NCBI GenBank assembly: GCA_902806575.1
Contig: CADCXD010000001.1
Span: 4,526,001-4,590,000 of the forward strand
Source: Jackrogersella multiformis
Taxonomy: Eukaryota > Ascomycota > Sordariomycetes > Xylariales > Hypoxylaceae
DNA: 64,000 nt
Reading direction: 5' to 3'
Numbering within the stretch: position 1 is the stretch's first letter; each line of letters starts with the position of its first letter. Shown in pieces: positions 1 through 13,411 of the stretch. Below the pieces are notes generated by a model. The model saw nothing but the letters and a program-made list of their open reading frames with translations, was not told the DNA's origin and searched no databases. Both the position numbers and the translations under genes were made by a program.

Positions 1-1430
1 ACGGGACAGAACTTGAGTATGGCACCACTACCCGGAGGACCTGGGCAGAGCCGTAGATCGGGAGACCACGATAAGCAGATGCACCCCATTGAGCCTCCTC
101 CCGGGCCCCCACCAGGATATAGACATAGCCAAGTGCCCATAAACGCGATGAATCCTCTTCCGCCTACACCAGGTGTACTTAGTACGGCACAAAATTATCG
201 TACAAGTGGCGTACAAGATCGACCGCAATTCGACGGGCCCGGCCCTGAGGGTAGAAATAGCCCTCAACCGTCAACAAATGCGGAGCGTGAGGCTGACCCG
301 GAGAAGCAATTCAAAGACCTACGTAGGACATATCTTCAAGAATGTGTCTAGAATGTTACTAACCTCACATCTTAGTAACTAAGTATAAGAACGTCAAGAG
401 GCTTTATTTCGACGGCAAGTCCCAGATCGAGCAATTAACTTCTCAAGTAGAGCAGTTACAAAATGCGGTTGCAAACCAAAGAATGTCCCAATCTAGGACG
501 TCACTCGACGATAGTGAGTATGCAACTCGGTTTAACCGACTTAATGGCGCTATCAACAATCTAGCGTTCAACATTCGTAAGGACTGGCGAACGCTACCTG
601 GTTGGATAGAGAGGTTCGTCAGTCCGGATGCTATCAAGACAGGCAAGCAGGAGATGACTGCAGTTGGACGGGCCGTGATTGTTCGATGGATAGTGGAGGA
701 GATTTTCAACAAGTGCTTCCACCCCAGTCTGGACATCCTTCTAAGCTCTCACCTGAAACAAATAGAGCAGAACATTCGCAGGTTCTCGTATACGCTGAGT
801 AGCCAAGAAGAGTTCGATGCGTTAACAGCAAAGGTTGTGAACTGGCGAATGGCTACTCTGGAGGGCCTTCAACACATGCTCCACGCGCCCGAGAGCGTCG
901 AGTACCGTGCAAATTTTACCAAAATCGCCACCGCCAGTCTTACGGCGACGCTATTCCAGTATCTTACTGAACCGCCTCCAGCTGGTGTAGACGGCAGCGC
1001 ATCGATGATCGTCGAGTTGGCAGTGAGCATTGCGGCCAACCTACCCCTGGAAAGCCGAGACGTAGTCATCACATACCCCCTGCCTGGAGATCCCATACAG
1101 CCCGACATCATGGAGCCAGAGAAGACAGGGTTGCCTCCATTACCGGATCCGATCGACGATACCGACGAGAGCAACGACAAGGACAGCGATAAGACGAAAC
1201 GTGACAAGACAAAAAGCGGTAAGTTGGCAATGCTCGGCGGGTCGTACCCCTCGAGCAGGAAAGGCAGCACCGCTTCGGTTCTTACAGACGCGACGACGTC
1301 AGCAACAGTAGGGTTGGCGATCCCCCCACCCCCTAAGGACCCCAACAAAGTTCGGTTCGCAGGTTTTGTGGCGATCGAGGTCAGGGGGAAGCAAGTCTTG
1401 GCCAAGGCCCCGGTATGGACCCTAGGTTGA
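1..1430 (+). CDS. Conserved fungal coiled-coil protein of unknown function (5' end cut by window)
   Basis: The reading frame is open to the first base of the window, so the start may lie outside; the first ATG inside is at 19. Exons are about 1-322 and 376-1430. The 53-nt intron (GTAGGA donor, TACTAAC branch, TAG acceptor) joins the frames exactly, giving roughly 458 residues from the window edge. The N-terminal 100 residues are Pro/Gly-rich and look disordered. A coiled coil follows the intron (heptad-like, Q/L-rich), then an Arg/Trp-rich helical domain of about 200 residues, an acidic/Lys-rich low-complexity stretch (DKDSDKTKRDK) and a short C-terminal tail. I recognise it as a family widespread in filamentous ascomycetes but know of no assigned function or named catalytic motif. 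It converges with BUD4. Confidence 0.75.
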
Positions 1431-2613
1431 TGTTCCTCGCGCTGCGTGGAGAGGGGACGGCGAAAATAAAAGGTCTGCTACCTTAGGTAGGTAGTCTGAT
1501 CACTTGTTTTCCTCGTCTAATAGGTTCGACGGTACAATGCAGCCTCAGGCAGTAGGCCAGGCTAGGCTAGGTGCTGGTGGGAGGGGGTTGAATGTGCAGG
1601 TGCATACCTAGGTAGTTAATATGCCCCCAGCCTAGAGGAGAGGAATCTATCGTGTAGGGTGGCCGATGATCAAGCTGGATTATGACGAATGTGTGTGGCG
1701 CGAGACAGAAGCTCGATCTTCTGTAGTCAAATATAAAACATGTCAAAAAGCAATTTCTTTCGACGACCTCGTATAGTGTTTCACTAGCTAGGTTTTAAAC
1801 ACCTTCTATTTCTCGTCATCTAAGTCCTCGACACCGCCCTGAGCATCTTATAGGCTAGAGCATTCAAGACAACCACCTCAGCGACAAAAGACAAAAGAAG
1901 CAGTCTCGACGACGAGGGCGGCGGCTTAGAAATCAACTAGTGAATTTATTATACTCGATACAACAGCACTGCGCGATGCCTAAATACACGTCTCTAGTGG
2001 GGACCGGCTCCTAGAAGAACTCCTTCCTCCCCCGCCTCCTAATCGCCCTGGACCAAAATGCATTGCCGATTCACTTAACTTACTCCGCACCTGCAGTTTG
2101 ACCAGACTTCAGAGCCCCAGGCTTCATTGCTTGCTGTGTTTTCTTCACTTCTCCCCTACCCCCCCTTTTTTTCATTTGTTTTTTTTATGATGGTTTTCTG
2201 TGCTTCTTCTTCTCTCCTTCAATCCGTCTTATGTGCTTCGCACAAGCAGCCAGGCGTGCGAGAGACACATTTGCGACGATTAATAGACGTGGTGGACTTG
2301 TATAATGGAAACAAGAGCATTATGAAAGATAAAAAGCAGGGATGTGAATTCCCGCAGCCTGACATGCGGCGGGAGGTATCGAGTGGTAGACCAACGGATG
2401 GTACAGGCGGTTATCAAGAAACCAAGTGGAGGTCTTCCAAGGAACAAAACGGGCGAGGATTACGATGGGGTAGGGCAGATAATTCCAGTAGCGCCGCAAT
2501 ACTGAACGTGAAGTCGTAAGCAGATCAATAGATCCGGGATCATACCGGGCATTATTATCGTGTCCTCATCTTCTGTTGGCGGATATTAATCACGAATTCT
2601 CGGCGCTGCCAAC
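1431..2613. other. Convergent intergenic region, no gene seen
   Basis: This 1.2-kb stretch separates the stop codons of the coiled-coil gene and BUD4. It has TAGG-type motifs near 1485 and 1610 and a strong pyrimidine tract at about 2140-2230. A 130-codon open frame at 2127-2519 starts inside that tract and has no recognisable domain, so I do not call it a gene. The region probably holds both 3' UTRs. Confidence 0.6.
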
Positions 2614-5600
2614 TTAAACGATCATGCTCTTAGTCCTCGAATGAACCCGTTTGCTCTCGGCACGCTTCCGAAGCGCTTCCTCCCTCTTAAGGATGAGATC
2701 ACACCACTTCTTGCGGCCGGTTATTGCAGCGCCACTGTCGTCATCGCTGCTGAATCGACCGATGACCTCGCCCAAGGCTTTCATCCAGCCTTGCTTGTCC
2801 TCGGCGGTGTCGGCGTAGAAGTCGATGATCTCACCGTTGTTGAATCGAATGCGGAAACCCTCTTCGACGAACATGTAGCCTTCTTCCTCTTCTGCAAAAG
2901 CGGAGCGACGTCGCTTGCCGTTCCGACCCATAGTCTCGGGATCTGTCAGCTGTCGTCGGTCATCGATTAGTCGCTTGGCGTTGGAGAGGTTGATTGTAGC
3001 GCGAGGCTGTCGTGTTGTCTCGTGGTAAGCGGTCAGTCTAGTGCCGACAAGCTTGAAGTAACGACGACGCCAATACTGTTCATTTCCCAGGTTAGTACAC
3101 AGATAATCCTGGAGTCGAAGTTAGAATGGCAACTTACAGGGCAATCACCGCCTTGTTGACTTAAATGACCCTCCCAGTTCTTGCTGAATCTCTCCTCGGC
3201 AGCCTTGAGCTCTCGGATGCACATGCTCATGCTCTTCGGCATATCTTCATCCGCAGACCCTCTAGGTCGAGGGACGAAGAGGAGCTGTACCTCGAGCTTG
3301 CCGATCTTGTAAGGTGCTCGGCGTACTACCGAATCGCTGGGAACTCCGGCACGCTTACTCTTGACACTGCTAGCAAAGCTAGCCTCCTCGGTGGCCCATT
3401 CGTTGAATGCAGCGATCTCTACCATGTAAGGTCGCCCATAGCAACGAGACTCGTGTTCCTTCAGACAGACATAGGAGCGGGCAAAAGTTCCGTCTTCTGC
3501 TACCAGAGGGGACAGCAAGTCCCACGCCGAAGGTATAGCACTCATCTGCTTAGCGGCCGCCGCCTCTCGCTGGGCCAGAGCGAATGCTTCCTCCTCTGCG
3601 CGCTGGCGAGCCTCCATCTCCTTTCGCTTCTTTGGACTAGCGAAGACGCGAGAAAACGTGGATGACTTCGGCTTCAATGCCTTGGTCGCTGCAACTGGCG
3701 CGTGTTGAGGTTCAGGTTTCTCCAGCTTCACGTTAAGAGAAAGCTGGAACTCCAACTCATTGGGTACCACAAGCTCGAACTCTTGGCCGATTGGCGCGTT
3801 GCGAGCTAACTCGAGCCAAGATGTAGTCACGCAGTGGACACCGTTATCAAGAGTGAGGCTGAACCAGATTCGTTCATCTAACGAGAGATTAGTATTTTGC
3901 ATAGGAGGTAGGGATATCCAAAAAAAAATAAAAATTTTGGCATCAAGGACTTACTTCTGGGCAAGGGAAGATCGAGATCCTTCACCCCCATCACCTTGAC
4001 AAACAGTCTACCTCTCTCACCACATTCGTCAGTGGCCAGCTCCGGGCCATCCTCCTCAGGTAGGGAACTCATTGCTGCAGCGTTGCTTTCTTGGCCCGGT
4101 AGTGGTGGCACTGGAGCACCGGTAGCTGGACCGTGGCGTTTCCTAACACTTCTTCTGTGCTTACCGTTCCAAGGCTCAACAGTCCAAGATTGTGGGCGCT
4201 GCTGCTTAACTGGAGAGTTGCCGGCAGAGCGGGTGCCAGCTCTAACTTCTTCCGTGTCTTTGTCGCTTGCAGTCACAAGTTTAGTGTTCTGGCGCATGAG
4301 ATATCCACGCTTTTTGAAAGATTTATGGTTAGCATTAATTGATCCTCGAGTAAAGTTGTTTCCAATAGTGGTTTTGTGGGTGAGAGAACCAGACACTTGT
4401 TTTGTTGGCTCGTTACTCGAAGTGGGAAATTCATAGGGATGGGAGAGAATTTTGTGCCCAACCTTTTGTGCCTCAATGACCCGCTCAAAATCCTGACCAA
4501 GACTGAGACCTAGGTCAAGGTCCAACGTGAGACTATTCTTCTTGAAACTAGGGTGACGTTCAAGGAAATCGTCGCCAGTGGGGACCTCGAGATTGTCGGG
4601 CGCCAAATCACGAGAGAGACGGTTACGATGTCGCTCGGGAATCGGTGGGATTGTGGGTGCTACTTCGCGGCTTACTTGTCTACGAGCCTCGCGCATGGCC
4701 ATAAGGTCAGATGGGGTTGCTGAAGCACGAGTCTTCAGCTTAGAGCCAGAGGCAGCCTTGATGGTTGCTTCCCTCTCTGGGATTGCTGGGGATTCGATTA
4801 GCACTTCCCGAGCCATTTCTTCGAGGTAATCAAGTTCTTCTTCCTCCTCGTCCTCGTCCACGTCTTCCTCCTCCTCCTCATCGTCGTCGTCATCGTCAGA
4901 AACAGGGTGGTGGATGACAGATTCAGGAGTACCAGGCTCCTCTTCCTCTTCCTCTTCTGGATCGCCCCACCCGGAGCCATCATACTCTGGCTTCGACACG
5001 GGCTTCTTGTCTGGAGTGTATGGTCGTTGTAAGTAAGCCTGCGACTCGGACATCTTGAGGCTTTCCGAGTACGTCAAAGCACCGGCCGATTTGGGCCTTG
5101 GGAGCATGTGAGATTGCAAACTGCGGGTGAATTCCATATCCTTAGATGGACTGTTCACCTGAGGAAGGGTGGCACTGAAATTTGTGATACCATCTTCGGA
5201 TGCAGGGGTCGTCGCTCGTGGAGTCGTAATTGACTCGTCTTCTAGCTGCGCGTCTGTAGGTTGAGGTTTTTGGACCTCATCGGAGTAATGACTATCTGTG
5301 TCATCATCCTGGCTATCCTGGCTATCTTTCTGCGATCCGCTATCCTCGTCTTCGGATCGCTGGTATAGATCGTACACATCACTTTTATCATCCTCACTCT
5401 CGTGGAGGACGGCGCTGCCCTCATGTTGCTCCTCAATGTCTTCAAGAACCGAGTCCTCGATACTAGCGATGGGGACATCTGGATCATAAGAAGCGCCACG
5501 AACAAGAGTTGAGTCTGGGGCAGGAGAATTAAAGGCGTAGTCAGAATCTCGTTCAAGAGCCCTGTTGCCATTAACACGTCGCAGGATAGATTGCCGAGAA

Positions 5601-7233
5601 ATGCTAGGAAGCTGGTAATCCATGTCGAGGCCCGACAGATCGCCAATGGTGTCATCCTCTTCATTGGCCGTAACATCTGGGTCCTCGCGCTCTGGAGTGG
5701 GGCTTGCGACTCTATCACGAGGTCCAGCTCGTCGCATACGACGCTCTCGTTGCTGTTCTGCAAAAGTCTTTGTAGAATTATCAGCCTTAGGACTTGTCTC
5801 GTCGGAAAGCATCATGAGCTTTAGTCGTTCTTCTAGAGACATATTGCCGTTGCCGATGTTATGAATCTCCGACTTGCTTACGGAAGCAGGAGGTGGCGAA
5901 GGAAGACTTCGAGGAGATCCTAGCATGCGTTCTGCTGTAGAGGACAGTCCGTTTGAAGACGAAGACTGAGATCGAGCGTGGCCCATACCAGGGAGGGGAG
6001 GGAGCGGTCGGTGATCATTGCTAGAGGTAGATGAATCGGTACGAGAATGCTGCGGGCGGGCAGCAGCAGGCTGGGATATAAGACCTTCAGGCATTGGACT
6101 ACTATCAAAACGAGCGTCGCGGTTTTGATGCCAGTCATCGGGCCCTACAACTGGGGTCTTATCCGTGTCTTCTAGGGTCGCATCAAAGCTGTCATCCTGC
6201 CCTTCGCCATCTTCTCCCGAGTAATGGCCGTAGACGTAGTCTTCGTCCTCCTCGTCCTCGAAGCTGCCTTCTCGAGAGTTTGTGCCAATGGAAGATAGGT
6301 CAGGAGTTGCCATCTCGTACTCATTGACCTGGGGTGGTGCAGCATCGAATGTGACAGACTTGGCATGACGATGGAGAGATCTGCCACTTGGAAGTTCGTG
6401 AATCTCAAATGAAGAAGGGTCTGAGAAGACATCATCCTGGGAATCCTGGCCTCCCTTGAGGCGGTTTGTAGATAGAGAGGACTTAATCGGAGACACTTGG
6501 TCTCTACTTGGGGTTTGAGGACCACCAGGAGCCAAGATCGGATAAGAGCTAGACTTGGTAGGGGTGTAGATGGGAATACTGGTCTGGCTTTCTGCGCGAC
6601 TATGGCTCGATCGGAAGGGGGAGACGCCGGCACCATTATGAGCATTGCCTTGTATCTTAGAAAGAGGACGCTCGACAGTTGGTACACGCGCCGGATCGTA
6701 CTCTTGCTTTTGTTCTCTAGCAAACATGGTACTGTTCTTCACGCGCGACGCTCTTTGTAGGCGCTCGATGGAAGATCGCCTGTTAGGCGATGGCGAACCG
6801 TTACGACCTCCATACAATTCGTTTTCGACGCGATTGTTGACATTGCGATTCTGCCAAAACAGGCGTGGAGAGGAGGTACCGTCCAGAGGGGAGGACTGGA
6901 ATGGAGATGAATCGGTGTTAAGACTCATCTTCTGCGCCACGAGGGTTAGCAAAGGACGACCTGAGTCAAGATGTAGGTTGTAATTACCTGAACTATTTTG
7001 GGAGATTGGTTCCAGCTAGGCGAGTTTCGTCTCTGTTCAGTAGCTGAGATCTCAGACAATGGTCGAGGAATGCTACTCTTAGCTGGCGATGTATTAGGGG
7101 TAGTGGTTTTAGAGATACGCAGAGGTTGCGTCACCTGTGAATTATTTGTTAATATCTCGAAATATGTTTCCCTTCTTTCTTTCTTTCCTCTTCTTCTCCA
7201 GGATGTACTTACGGGTTGCTCATCAGAAGCCAT
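2614..7233 (-). CDS. bud4: BUD4-like anillin-related septation scaffold
   Basis: Five exons, in transcript order 7233-7213, 7134-6988, 6931-3955, 3877-3138 and 3075-2614, give 1448 residues. All joins have GTAAGT-like donors and keep frame. The first coding exon is only 21 nt (MASDEQP). The large central exon encodes a disordered Ser/Pro-rich region with acidic runs (around residues 700-770), typical of BUD4. An anillin-homology segment follows (about residues 1035-1270: DLPLPRNERIWFSLTLDNG, WLELARNAP), then a C-terminal PH domain (about 1278-1405: WRRRYFKLVGTRLTAYHE, EGFRIRFNNGEIIDFYAD). In the family, BUD4/anillin proteins bind septins and organise the septum or contractile ring at the cell cortex. 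The PH domain sits in the last exon plus the end of exon 4. Function is by homology. Confidence 0.93.
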
Positions 7234-8961
7234 GTTGTCGATATGAACTTCCAAGGTGTCTTCTAATTATCGCAAATTCATGTCTCCCAAAGGGGGAAAA
7301 CAATAACAAAGATGTCCGCAGACGATATGCTGAGGTTCGCGGTCGCGACGCGATGGCGATACAGGATGCAGGATGCAATATCGATGCGACTTACGACGAC
7401 GCAAAGGGGAAAGATGATGTTCAAGTGATGTTTTGGCAAGTAAAGAAAAAGGGTTGATAAGGTGATGGGACTGATTGGTCAATCACAACGGCAATGTTTA
7501 CACTCGACTGAAAGCCGAGGAGTGAAACAATTACCAAGGTAAGGTATGGAAGAAGGTAAAGAAAAATGGTGTACTTTGAATATCGAGTATAATCGATACC
7601 AAGGGTATTATTACCAGTCGAAAGCGATGTTTCGTTGTAAGAAGGGAAAAGCGAACAAGCGTTGTGACTTGTTACGATAAACGATGGACGGTTCTAATTA
7701 GAAGAATTACAGGTGCAAGGAGGTTATTTGGATGGTGGCAGATGTAAACAGACATGGGATAGATATGATAGTGGGAAAGTGTAAAGTGGGGTATCAATGG
7801 GATATCTTAGGTAGCCGGCCTAACACCCTCCTAACTGCCCGTCCCCCACCAAACTTTGCAAGTGCCCGCCACTAAATCCACCCAGTTCAGGTGCTTCCTT
7901 CCACGCCTTTCTGCCTCGCAGTTGCCTAGCCAACGAAGTCGCGCAACGATCATTTAGCGGCCAGAGATTTTTTGGCTTGTCTCAGGTTGAATTATTAAGG
8001 TACCAAGGTACACGCACACCATCATGCAATAAACTTCCAATTAAATCATCAAGTCATCAAATCAGTACCACCGTCGTACACAATTATTGAATTTACTCGA
8101 CATTATGTAGCTAATTAGTGAAATATATCAATCTCGATACTTCTCAGATAGGTACCTACATACATACCTATGTAGGCAGCTAGGTACCTAGGTAGGCATA
8201 AAATTGTCCGATTGATACTTATTCACCCTGTACATATGAAGTTTATTATGCAATACCACAACATTCAATCTGCCCAATCGTGGATGGGCTTCAAGCTGAC
8301 TCAACCATGTCAAGTCCTATGGGATTACATACTAGTAAGCAACTCTACCAATGACCTCAGCCGGAGGTAGGTACGCTGCACCTCGGAATAGGCGCCCATG
8401 GACAACCACGCCATAAACATTCCGAGATGCCTGAGGTTTCCCACCATTTCCTACCCTACCTACCTTAGACTAGGTAGTCTTGTAGGTATGAGTGCCTGAG
8501 GCTTACCATAGGTTCTTGTATGGGACTTTCGGAATGGTTGATATTCTGCCCGTTCTGTTCCTTTCCCAAGTAGGTATGTACAAAAAGCTGTCAAGATTGT
8601 AAACCTAACACCCTTATGCCGTGCCGATGGAGATAACATCCATCGAGAATAAGGAGAGAACACATAACTTCTTACAACAGGTACTTACATAAGATAAGCA
8701 CGTGGGTAGGTAGGTATTCAATCAATCACGATTAAGACAAGGCAAGAAGAGACGCAAATATATGTTGAACAAAAGAAGCCAATCTGTGTATTATCTCCCC
8801 GTAAAGACTGGTTTGGTTGGTATCAGATGCACCCGCAGGACGCCGTGGCAGATAAATTACAAATAAGAATATAAATCGAGTGTCGTCGAACATTAAACCA
8901 CCCATGAGACACCGTACCCCCCAGGACTCCTAGATATCTATCCCATTCGTATATTGATGCA
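7234..8961. other. BUD4 upstream region and 3' side of the H+-ATPase gene
   Basis: This holds the promoter/leader of BUD4 (adjoining 7234) and the 3' flank of the H+-ATPase gene. Only short meaningless open frames occur. There is a dense TAGG/TACCTAGG motif cluster at 8149-8198 and looser copies near 8450-8480 and 8700-8715. Confidence 0.6.
8149..8198. repeat. TACCTAGGTA motif cluster
   Basis: Tight run of GGTACCTA, TACATACCTA, TGTAGGCAG and TAGGTACCTAGGTAGG words, partly palindromic. It is one of the densest examples of an intergenic motif family seen across the window. Confidence 0.7.
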
Positions 8962-11900
8962 TCATTCCTCCTCCTCGACCACCTGCTTATGAGCAAGGTA
9001 GAAGCGGTCGCCCTTTTCGTCGCGCTCGTGTTCTAGTGCTACCTTGCTCAGGTGTGTGAGGATGTTCTCCATCATTGTGTCCTGGGCCGACCTCTTCTTG
9101 CGGCCGAGGTCGTTGAGGCTCTGCATGCGGGTCATGATCTGGTAAATTATGGAGATGACGATGACACAGGCGATAGAGTACACCCAGACGACGACGATAG
9201 TCAGGATGTCGGTGGCGCCGTTCGCGGACAGCTTGGACGACAACGAGACCGGGCTCGATGGTTCACCCATTCCACCGGAGAACCAGCCAAAGGCGGCGAA
9301 GAGGGATGCGAGGATATCGACACCGAAGATGGCGCTGACCAGTTGCCACGAAGGCGTCGTCTCGAACCCACGGGTGACAAAGATGAGCCAGTTTTCTGTC
9401 AAGGATACCTGTAGGAAGATAATCTCTTGCACAGAGCCGTAGTCCTGGATAACACCACCATCGGGAAGCCAGAGAGTACCACGAAGGATCCAGGTTCCCA
9501 CGGCTAACAAGGCACCGAGGACGATACTGATGATCCATATTTTGGGGAGCTGCCACTCCACTGGTCGTTTCTCGTAATGCGCAGTGTCGTAAGCAACGGC
9601 GATAGTGGCCAAGTCGGCGAACAGAGCCAGGAAGACGATCAAGTCGGCGCGGATCGTCTCGTTGATGATAATCATGGACGTGACTAGGTAGATCTCAAGA
9701 TGTAAGCAGAGGGCGATACGGTACTGGATGTAAGCCTTCATGCGCTGGAAGATCTGGCGGGAGATCTTAATAGCTGAGACGATTGTGCTGAGACCAGGTG
9801 CGAGGAAAACGATGTCGGCAGCTGCCTGGGCGGCCTCAGTAGCGCCTTCGACGGCGATACCACAATCAGATTTCTTTAGCGACGGGGCATCGTTGACACC
9901 ATCACCAGTCATAGCCGTCAAGTGACCACGTTGTTGAAGCATCTCGACTACCTGGTATTTGTGCTCGGGGAACACCTCGGCAAACCCATCGGCTCTTTCG
10001 CAGAGATCGTGAATAGCAGTGCCAGCCATATCGCTGTGAAGCAGTTTATCAGAGTTGTACACCTTAGTTCCCAAAGCCAGCATGCGGCACGTCTCCTTCG
10101 CAATAGCAATGGCGTCACCAGTCAACATCTTGACGGAGAGACCAAGGGCCTGCGCCTCTGCGATAGTTTGGGCTGTGTCGGAACGAGGAGGGTCAAAGAG
10201 GGAAATCATGCCGAGCATCTCCCACGGGCCATCTTCCTCCTGGACAGCGACAGCAAGAGAACGGAAGCCACGACGCGCAAACTCTGTAGCCTTCTCCTTG
10301 AACAGGGTGGATTGTTGTTCGCTACATTCCGTCAGAGCTAGGACAGCCTTAGGGGCACCCTTGGCACAGGTGTAGCGCACACCCTGGTGGGTGCACACAG
10401 CGGTGATTCGCTTGGAGACGGGATCGAAGGGGGTAAATTTCTCGGTCTTCCATCCCTCGCTGATCATCTCCTTCGCCTTGGGATATCGCTTGAGGGTGAG
10501 GATAGTGATTTTGTCGATAGGATCGAGGGCCTTGATGTTGTGCGATGAGGCTAGGGCGGCAACCGCCATCATCCAGTTGATGTCCACGCCCTCCATAACG
10601 AAAGGCTCACGGACGGAAAGTTGGTTAGCTGTCAGGGTACCGGTCTTGTCAGAGCAGAGGATATCAACACCAGCGAGCGACTCGATGGCAGTGAGTTTCT
10701 GCACGATGGCTTTCTCCTTGGCGAGGTATGCGGCGCCGACAGCCAAGGTGGTTGTAGTAACGACTGGCAGACCAACGGGAACACCAATAATCAGTAGGAT
10801 TAGGGCGTAAGTCATGAGGTTGTTCGAGCTCTCCTCTGGGAACACGATGTGAAGATTGCGGTAGAAGCCGCCGATCCAGGCAACGAGAATCCAGAAAACG
10901 ACAAGAACCAAAAGAGTAGTACCGATCGAGTCCATAATAGCCTTGAAGTGACCCGAATCCTTAGCACCTTGAACAAGACTAGCTGTCTTGCCAACGAATG
11001 AAGCTTGCGCACCACAGGTAATTACACCGTAAGCTTTGCCACGCTTGCAGCCAGTGGTATAGTAAACCGTGTCGGTCATGTACTTGTCAACAGCAAGGGA
11101 TTCACCGGTGATAGCACTCTGGTCGGTAGCAACAATCGCATGGCCGATGTGAGGGGTTCCCTCCTCGTCGCCTTCTTCGAATTTCTCCTTGCGCGGTGAT
11201 GAAACGTCTTGAGCTGTAAGCTCCGCCTCGTACTGCGCTTGCCCGTTGGGGTTGTCATACTCGCAGATGAGACGGGCATCACCCGCAACAACGTAGCCTT
11301 CTTCGATGATGAGCTGCTATAGTTAGTGTACTGGTGGAATTCATGAATAATCCATGGGATGGTACTCACAATGTCGCCAGGTACAAGCTCCCGGGCCTTG
11401 ATCTCCGTCTCCCGGCCATCTCGGACGACACGGGCCTTCATAGCAATGTCTCCCTTCAAACTAGCGACAACATCGGCAGCTTGCTTTTCTTGGTACCAGC
11501 CGACGACAGCATTGAGCAACAAGATACCAATGATGATACCAGCATCCAGCCAATCCTGCATTCCCAGAGCAATTATGACAGCGACTTCCATGACTATTCG
11601 CCATGTTAGAATTTGAACAGAATTAATCAGTAGATCGATCATAAGACATACCATAGAGAACAGGGCCGCGGAAGAAGCCGATGAACTTGAGAAGCATGTT
11701 CTCCTTCTCGGTTGTGAGTTCGTTCCATCCGGCGAATTTTCGTCTCCGTTCTACTTCCATTGACGACAGACCGTCTCTGATGTCCGTGTTCAGCCAGTCG
11801 CTCGGCGTCTCAAAGTCACTTAGAGAAGCCTGGGTGTAGCCACCCTTGCCGCCACGCCAGAATGCCCACCATGGCCTCTTCTGGTCCTGCTCCGTGAAGT

Positions 11901-12208
11901 CCTCCTCCCCCACTTCCGCATTAGGGTCCCTATACGTGTCGACATAACGAACCAGACTAGGGCATCAGTTAGTCAATGCCTAGGTTTGTATATGCCTCAT
12001 TGTAAACTTACGCTCTGTACTCGTCCAAGTATGGGTTGTCGCCATGGTTGTTATTGTCGACAGTATTATTCCTTTGGGTCTCCGTCAAAAAGCTACCAGC
12101 TTCTAGGTCATCGGACGTTGCTTCGATTGTAGTATCGATGTAACCAGGCGCTGCCGCGCCTCTCTGATGACCGCCGAAAGCCTTAATCTTCTTAAAATTG
12201 GGTGCCAT
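8962..12208 (-). CDS. Plasma-membrane H+-ATPase, P3A type, PMA2-like paralogue
   Basis: Four exons, in transcript order 12208-12012, 11956-11652, 11593-11370 and 11313-8962, give 1025 residues. P-type ATPase signatures are complete: TGES at about residues 311-314, phosphorylation motif DKTGT with Asp at about 464, and the hinge TGDGVNDAP at about 711-719, with multiple hydrophobic membrane segments. The enzyme would pump protons out of the cell using ATP, setting membrane potential and cytosolic pH. It is longer than classic PMA1 (about 920 residues). It has an extended acidic N-terminus, an insertion before TGES, DKTGTLTANQLS instead of DKTGTLTKNKLS, and an acidic tail (VVEEEE); these match my memory of a second fungal PMA class. 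The acceptor of the last exon could be 3 nt earlier, adding one Gln. It is transcribed away from DBP9. Confidence 0.93.
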
Positions 12209-13411
12209 TATGACCCGAAGTACAGCCCAGCTGTAAAGAAATAAAACAAATAGAGACGTAAAGAAAAAAAAAATGCGGAAGGCGAGGGAGGAGGGTGATG
12301 ACGGCGGAAGTGGTAAGACAACACAAACCTCAACTCTGAAGACCGGAGCACATCGTTACTACTTATACAAAAGACTCACCAGCAAGATAAGCGACTACGA
12401 GATGCCGCTCATCGCGAAACTCTTGGCTAGTGACGCCGAAGCACCCTGGAAGAAGCCATTTTACAAGGGAAGATGCTCCACATGCAGGCTAGGTAAATAA
12501 CAAGACTCCTTTTTTTGGTCCAAGTCGGCAATCTGAAGCTTGTCGTGAAGGTAGCTACTAAGATTTTCATCCATGGTGAAGGCTTGATATTGGACGAATT
12601 GACCTATCACAGGTCGAGAAAGTGTTGTATTAATGGTAGGGGTTCTTCTAACAAAAAGGCCCGTGGTATTATGTCGATCCGTTTCGAGTGGACTTTTACG
12701 GCTACCTACTTCAAGAGAAGCTTCAAAGGTGGTATTTAGCCAAGATACCCCCAAAGACCGCGGTTATGAAAATGCCTCACCAGGCGCGGTTTATCGAAGG
12801 CGATCGATCTCATACACGAGGTCTGGGGCTACCTAACGTGGAATTGTGTACGTGGTCCCCGGTGAGGTTTCAGCACTGATCATATATGAAACCGCCGCTC
12901 GTTGGACTCGGAAGCGTAGCACGTGATCTATTATACTAATTATGACCCTCTCCCCGAAGAAACAAACAAACCGGTTGAAACGGAAACGATCTGTAGCCAA
13001 GCCGTCCGGGGATCTGACCGACCAGCTCAAGCTCGAGTTGCTCGTCCTGTATCTCGGCGAAATGTGATTGCCAAGAGAAGTATCATCAGTGATCATCGCT
13101 TCTGGAAATACCTAAGACAAGACAGAAACAACAAACTTAGTATATGCTATTAATAGTTCGCATTTTGTGTTTGCAGTGAATGCTTTGGATTCGCGCAGTG
13201 CATCGTGGTCCAGCAGGATCAACCTAGATTGTGAAGACGATTGGTAGTATGAAGTCTGTACCTGCAGACCTGGTATCAACACAGGCTGGGCAACAGTCTC
13301 GAGCTCGTGTTACCCATGAGAGGTAAGGATCATCGGCGATGAGTAGGACCCAGCCAACAACTTCTTTAAGCACTACGTATTAATGAGCATATCGAGGTCC
13401 GTACACTAAAT

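Noticed and set aside
2127..2519. 130-codon forward frame with hydrophobic start
   Set aside because: It starts inside a T/C homopolymer tract that creates the hydrophobic residues. No domain, no splice support, and it lies between convergent 3' ends.
5242..6723. Long alternative frames within BUD4 (5242-5763, 6172-6723)
   Set aside because: Low-complexity Ser/Asp-rich coding sequence leaves neighbouring frames open. The BUD4 frame is supported by homology at both ends.
12273..13153. Several 60-97-codon frames upstream of the H+-ATPase gene
   Set aside because: They overlap each other on both strands, none has a domain or signal peptide, and the stretch is a natural promoter region.
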